From Mycolicibacterium sp. CH28 (GTDB lineage Bacteria; Actinomycetota; Actinomycetes; Mycobacteriales; Mycobacteriaceae): a stretch of 64,000 bases of DNA. The translations under genes were made by a program, and so were the position numbers. Each line of letters starts with the position of its first letter. Within the stretch, counting starts at the first letter, position 1. The stretch lies in NCBI RefSeq assembly GCF_004745805.1, contig NZ_SRLQ01000013.1:62001-126000 (forward strand), in the 5' to 3' direction. The notes beneath the pieces are model-generated. The model searched no databases and had not been told where the DNA came from. It was given only the letters and a program-made list of their open reading frames with translations. Of this stretch, positions 61,361 through 64,000 are shown piece by piece.

Positions 61361-62143
61361 ATGGCCATCGTCGAGATCGAAATCCATAACCGCATCGCTG
61401 TGATTACGCTGAACCGGCCGTCAGTCCGGAATGCGTTCGACGGGCCGATGGCCAGAGCCCTTGGCGAGGCGATCGACACCGTAGAGAATGACCCGGGCGT
61501 TCAGGTGTCGGTGCTTGCAGCGGCGATAACGGAGCCCCGGCCAGTGTTCTGTGCGGGTCATGATCTCACCAAGATCGAGGAAGAGTTCAACGGTGGCGAC
61601 GGCGCCGTCACGGAGCGGGGCGGCTTCGCAGGCTTCGTGTCGTATCCGCGGACGAAGCCGATCATCGCCGCCGTCGACGGTCTGGCGACCTCGGGCGGAA
61701 TGGAAGTGGTACTGGCCTGCGACCTGGTCGTCGCGACACGCCGCTCGTCCTTCGCTCTGGCCGAGGTGCGCTGGAACCTGGTCGCCGCCGCTGGTGGACT
61801 GTTTCGGCTCGCGTGGGCGGTGGGCCGACCCGCAGCCATGGACATGCTGCTGACCGGCGATCCGATCGATGCCGAACGGGCGTACCAGCTCGGTCTCGTC
61901 GGAACCTTGGTCGACGCCGACGCGACCGCCGCCGCGTTGGGCCGTGCCGAGCTGATCGCGGCGAACGGGCCCACGGCGGTACGCGCCACCCTTCGAGTGT
62001 GCAGCCGGGCGTTCTCGCTACCCGAAGACCAGCTCTGGGCCGAGAGCCTGCGTGCCCACGAAGAGATCGTCGAGTCCGACGACCTCAAGAAGGGTCTCGA
62101 GGCGTTCCAGACCCGCCGAGCGCCAACCTTCGACGGCAGTTAG
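61361..62143 (+). CDS. enoyl-CoA hydratase
   Basis: The protein has 260 residues. It is the only crotonase in the window with both catalytic glutamates: one in SGGMEVVLACD and one in ALAEVRWNL, where the second sits 20 residues after the first, as in rat hydratase. FCAGHDLTKIEEEF forms the first oxyanion-hole loop. It would hydrate a 2-enoyl-CoA made by the FadE enzymes. It ends the recognisable catabolic cluster. Confidence 0.88.
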   Translation: MAIVEIEIHNRIAVITLNRPSVRNAFDGPMARALGEAIDTVENDPGVQVSVLAAAITEPRPVFCAGHDLTKIEEEFNGGDGAVTERGGFAGFVSYPRTKPIIAAVDGLATSGGMEVVLACDLVVATRRSSFALAEVRWNLVAAAGGLFRLAWAVGRPAAMDMLLTGDPIDAERAYQLGLVGTLVDADATAAALGRAELIAANGPTAVRATLRVCSRAFSLPEDQLWAESLRAHEEIVESDDLKKGLEAFQTRRAPTFDGS

Positions 62144-62713
62144 CTCGACGTACGAACGCTGCGCGGCGTGTTCATGACTGGTTCTCGCATGGCACCGCCT
62201 GTGTTCGCACCACCGTGCGGTCAAGGTGGCTACTCGTAGGTGCCCGGCTGGACGCGCGTTTCGTCATGGTGGAGGCGACGACGCGGTCGCCCACTGAATT
62301 TCATTGGCACCGATACCCCACCATTGAACGGACGCATTCTCGTCGTCTACCGCGGCCGAAGGCACGCCATGCGCCAGGAGCATGGCCAAGAGCAGGTGAT
62401 GGTTGATGTCGTCGGCTGGTTGGGATTTGCGGCACATCGGCGTCAACAGCTCGGCGCTGGAGTACGCCGAGCGTGGTGGCAGCTTTCTCGTCGGTGCGGA
62501 TTTCGGCATAGGCCACCCGGGAGTGATCGTCGATCGTCAATACACCTCACTGGTTTTCACCGATGCACTCCACCAGTCCGGCATCGCCGGCTCGATCGGC
62601 TCGGTCGGTGACTGCCTGTTAACCGGCTAATCGGTGGTGATTGATGCGCGTAAATGACACGCCGACAACGGAAATGCTTGACGCGCGGTGGGCGGCGGGG
62701 TTGCACTTGTCTT
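62144..62713. other. non-coding region with transposase remnant
   Basis: About 570 bases between the hydratase and the recombinase genes. The middle contains the IS481-like remnant listed separately; the rest holds no supported gene. Confidence 0.45.
62340..62545 (-). pseudogene. IS481-like transposase remnant
   Basis: The minus strand reads LTIDDHSRVAYAEIRTDEKA, then ATTLGVL, which matches the DDE core of IS481-type transposases (IDDHSRLAYxEIxxDE). Flanking transposase parts are missing or shifted. Confidence 0.65.
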
Positions 62714-63796
62714 ATGACGAATCAGCACGAGCTGCGTCTAGAAGTCGGCACCGAAGTCCCGTGGGTATTGTCCGGGCCTGGCGCCGACAGGTACCTGTTG
62801 GTCAACGAATACCTCGGCTACCTCGCCGATCGGAACTATTCACCCCGAACCCTGCGTGCCTACGGTTACGACCTGCTCGCATTCTGCCGTTGGCTCGACA
62901 CCGTCGACCTCGACCTAGCGTCGGTAACCACCGACACTGTGCTCGACTTCATGCGATATTGCCGCCAGACACCAATCGAGGGACGCCCGGCCAATGTGGT
63001 GTCGATGACGGGCAAGCGGCTCGACCGTTACTCGTCGACGACCATCAATCACCGTCTCGCTGCCCTGACCGGGTTGTTCACCTTCCGCACGCTATCTGAA
63101 CCCGATCTGCGCAATCCGATCCCCACGGGACGCGAGGCCCGCCGAGTCAGCGCCGAAGAACGCAACGGGTTGCTCGGACACCTGGTCCGACCGAAACGGC
63201 GATCAGCCCTACGCCTGCGCGAACCGCGCCGGCTTCCCAGGGCACTGAATCGCCGCGAAACCGCCGATCTGTTGTCGAGCCTACGAACATGGCGGGACCG
63301 ATCCCTAGCTGGTCTGATGTTGTTGTCCGGGTTGCGATCCGGGGAACTACTCACTCTGAACGTCACCGACGTCGACATCGGTGCACGGTGGATTCGAGTG
63401 ATGGGCAAAGGCGCCAAGGAACGCCGCGTTCCCCTCGATGTCGAGGTCGCGGGTCTGATCCAAACCTATCTGCTCACCGAGAGACCCGAGTCGACGAGCA
63501 CCCGATTGTTCCTGGTGGCCAAAGGGCCGAACAGGGGCCAGCCGTTGACTGCGGCAGGGCTGCGCACCATCTTCCGATACCACCGGCTCAAATCAGGGGT
63601 GCTGGCCGGTCACCCGCACGCCCTGCGCCACACCTTCGGTACCGCGATGGCCGAGGCCGGGGTGGATCTGGCGGTGATGCAGGCATTACTCGGGCACGCC
63701 CACGTCGACACGACAGCCCGCTACATCCATTTGGCGCCAACATATGTCAAGGCGGAATTCGATGCTGCCCGCACACGATTACGCGCCCGCACCTGA
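62714..63796 (+). CDS. tyrosine recombinase (first of an overlapping set)
   Basis: The protein has 360 residues from ATG 62714; an earlier in-frame ATG at 62654 adds 20 residues that do not fit the family. A SAM-like binding domain covers about 25-130 and the catalytic domain 175-345, with R208 (SGLRSGEL), H302-x-x-R305 (HALRHTFG), GH 327-328 and nucleophile Y337 (TARYIHL). Its 3' end overlaps the next recombinase gene by 35 bp, an arrangement typical of recombinase-pair or trio elements. It is not related closely to the AICE integrase. Confidence 0.9.
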   Translation: MTNQHELRLEVGTEVPWVLSGPGADRYLLVNEYLGYLADRNYSPRTLRAYGYDLLAFCRWLDTVDLDLASVTTDTVLDFMRYCRQTPIEGRPANVVSMTGKRLDRYSSTTINHRLAALTGLFTFRTLSEPDLRNPIPTGREARRVSAEERNGLLGHLVRPKRRSALRLREPRRLPRALNRRETADLLSSLRTWRDRSLAGLMLLSGLRSGELLTLNVTDVDIGARWIRVMGKGAKERRVPLDVEVAGLIQTYLLTERPESTSTRLFLVAKGPNRGQPLTAAGLRTIFRYHRLKSGVLAGHPHALRHTFGTAMAEAGVDLAVMQALLGHAHVDTTARYIHLAPTYVKAEFDAARTRLRART

Positions 63797-64000
63797 GACG
63801 CCGGCGGACATTTATGCCGCCTACCTGGTGCACCTGCAACGACGCGACCGCGGCAACACCGCCTACACCCAAGCCGCCAGGTCGTTTTTGCGGCGCTGGC
63901 CTCAAGCCCAAACGTGGGCGGATATCCCACTGGAGAAGCAGTTGGCGGCGAACTGTTCGACCCGGCCGTTCGTCACCTTCTTGATGGTCAGCAGACGGCT
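63762..64000 (+). CDS. second recombinase-like protein, cut by window end
   Basis: ATG 63762 opens a frame that is still open at the window end (79 residues seen). It starts MLPAHDYAPAPETPADIYA and continues YLVHLQRRDRGNTAYTQAA and RSFLRRWPQAQTW. This looks like the N-terminal binding part of another tyrosine-recombinase-like protein, as in the recombinase sets where a second member follows. The catalytic part is outside the window. Confidence 0.6.
   Translation, partial: MLPAHDYAPAPETPADIYAAYLVHLQRRDRGNTAYTQAARSFLRRWPQAQTWADIPLEKQLAANCSTRPFVTFLMVSRR

Noticed and set aside
1..64000. CRISPR array
   Set aside because: No regularly spaced short repeats were found; the only long exact repeat noticed is the 51-bp att pair.

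Overview
The window is a GC-rich chromosomal segment from a mycobacterium, probably an environmental, fast-growing Mycolicibacterium-type species. The left end keeps the mycobacterial order dusB - desA1 - TetR regulator - DUF2236 oxygenase known around Rv0823c-Rv0826 of M. tuberculosis. GTG and TTG starts, F420-type oxidoreductases and many FadE/FadD-like genes fit the same group.

Region 1 (1-7384) is core chromosome: a truncated dusB, the stearoyl-ACP desaturase gene desA1, a small exported protein, a TetR regulator, a DUF2236 oxygenase, a polyprenyl-phosphate sugar transferase, a GAF-domain protein, and four tRNA genes (Lys on the minus strand; Glu, Asp and Phe on the plus strand).

Region 2 (7385-28348) is a complete 20,964-bp integrated element of the actinomycete integrative and conjugative (AICE, pSAM2-like) type. 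A 51-bp direct repeat of the tRNA-Phe 3' half bounds it (7334-7384 and 28298-28348). The backbone is a tyrosine integrase, an excisionase-type HTH protein, an FtsK/TraB-type translocase, a small conserved protein, a KorSA-like GntR repressor with visible operators, a NUDIX hydrolase, and at the far end a HUH/RepSA-type replication initiator. Between NUDIX and rep lie about 14 kb of cargo that looks almost entirely like genome defence: an Abi-C/HEPN protein, a three-gene module ending in an ImmA/IrrE metallopeptidase, an Mrr-type endonuclease divergent from a type III Mod/Res restriction system, a PIN toxin with an HTH antitoxin, and a DUF3644 HEPN protein.

Region 3 (28349-62143) is a large catabolic gene cluster. 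It holds a class III extradiol dioxygenase, a CoA-transferase, four acyl-CoA dehydrogenases, a thiolase with a fused HMGS-like/DUF35 partner, three SDRs, an amidohydrolase, a luciferase-like oxidoreductase, a FadR-type GntR regulator, three crotonases, an acyl-CoA ligase, the meta-cleavage lower pathway (2-hydroxypentadienoate hydratase, acetaldehyde dehydrogenase, 4-hydroxy-2-oxovalerate aldolase), a two-domain class III CoA-transferase, a P450 and an aldehyde dehydrogenase. Together these suggest oxidation and ring cleavage of a cyclic or aromatic compound, beta-oxidation-like trimming, and release of pyruvate and an acyl-CoA. The starting substrate cannot be read from the sequence. A short CTATG-N-CATAG-like palindrome recurs before several of these genes and may be the GntR operator. 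Towards the right the cluster decays: a second hydratase copy, remnants of an aldehyde dehydrogenase, alcohol dehydrogenase, alpha/beta hydrolase and ferredoxin reductase, and IS3- and IS481-like remnants.

Region 4 (62714-64000) starts a run of overlapping tyrosine-recombinase genes, probably another mobile unit, cut by the window end.
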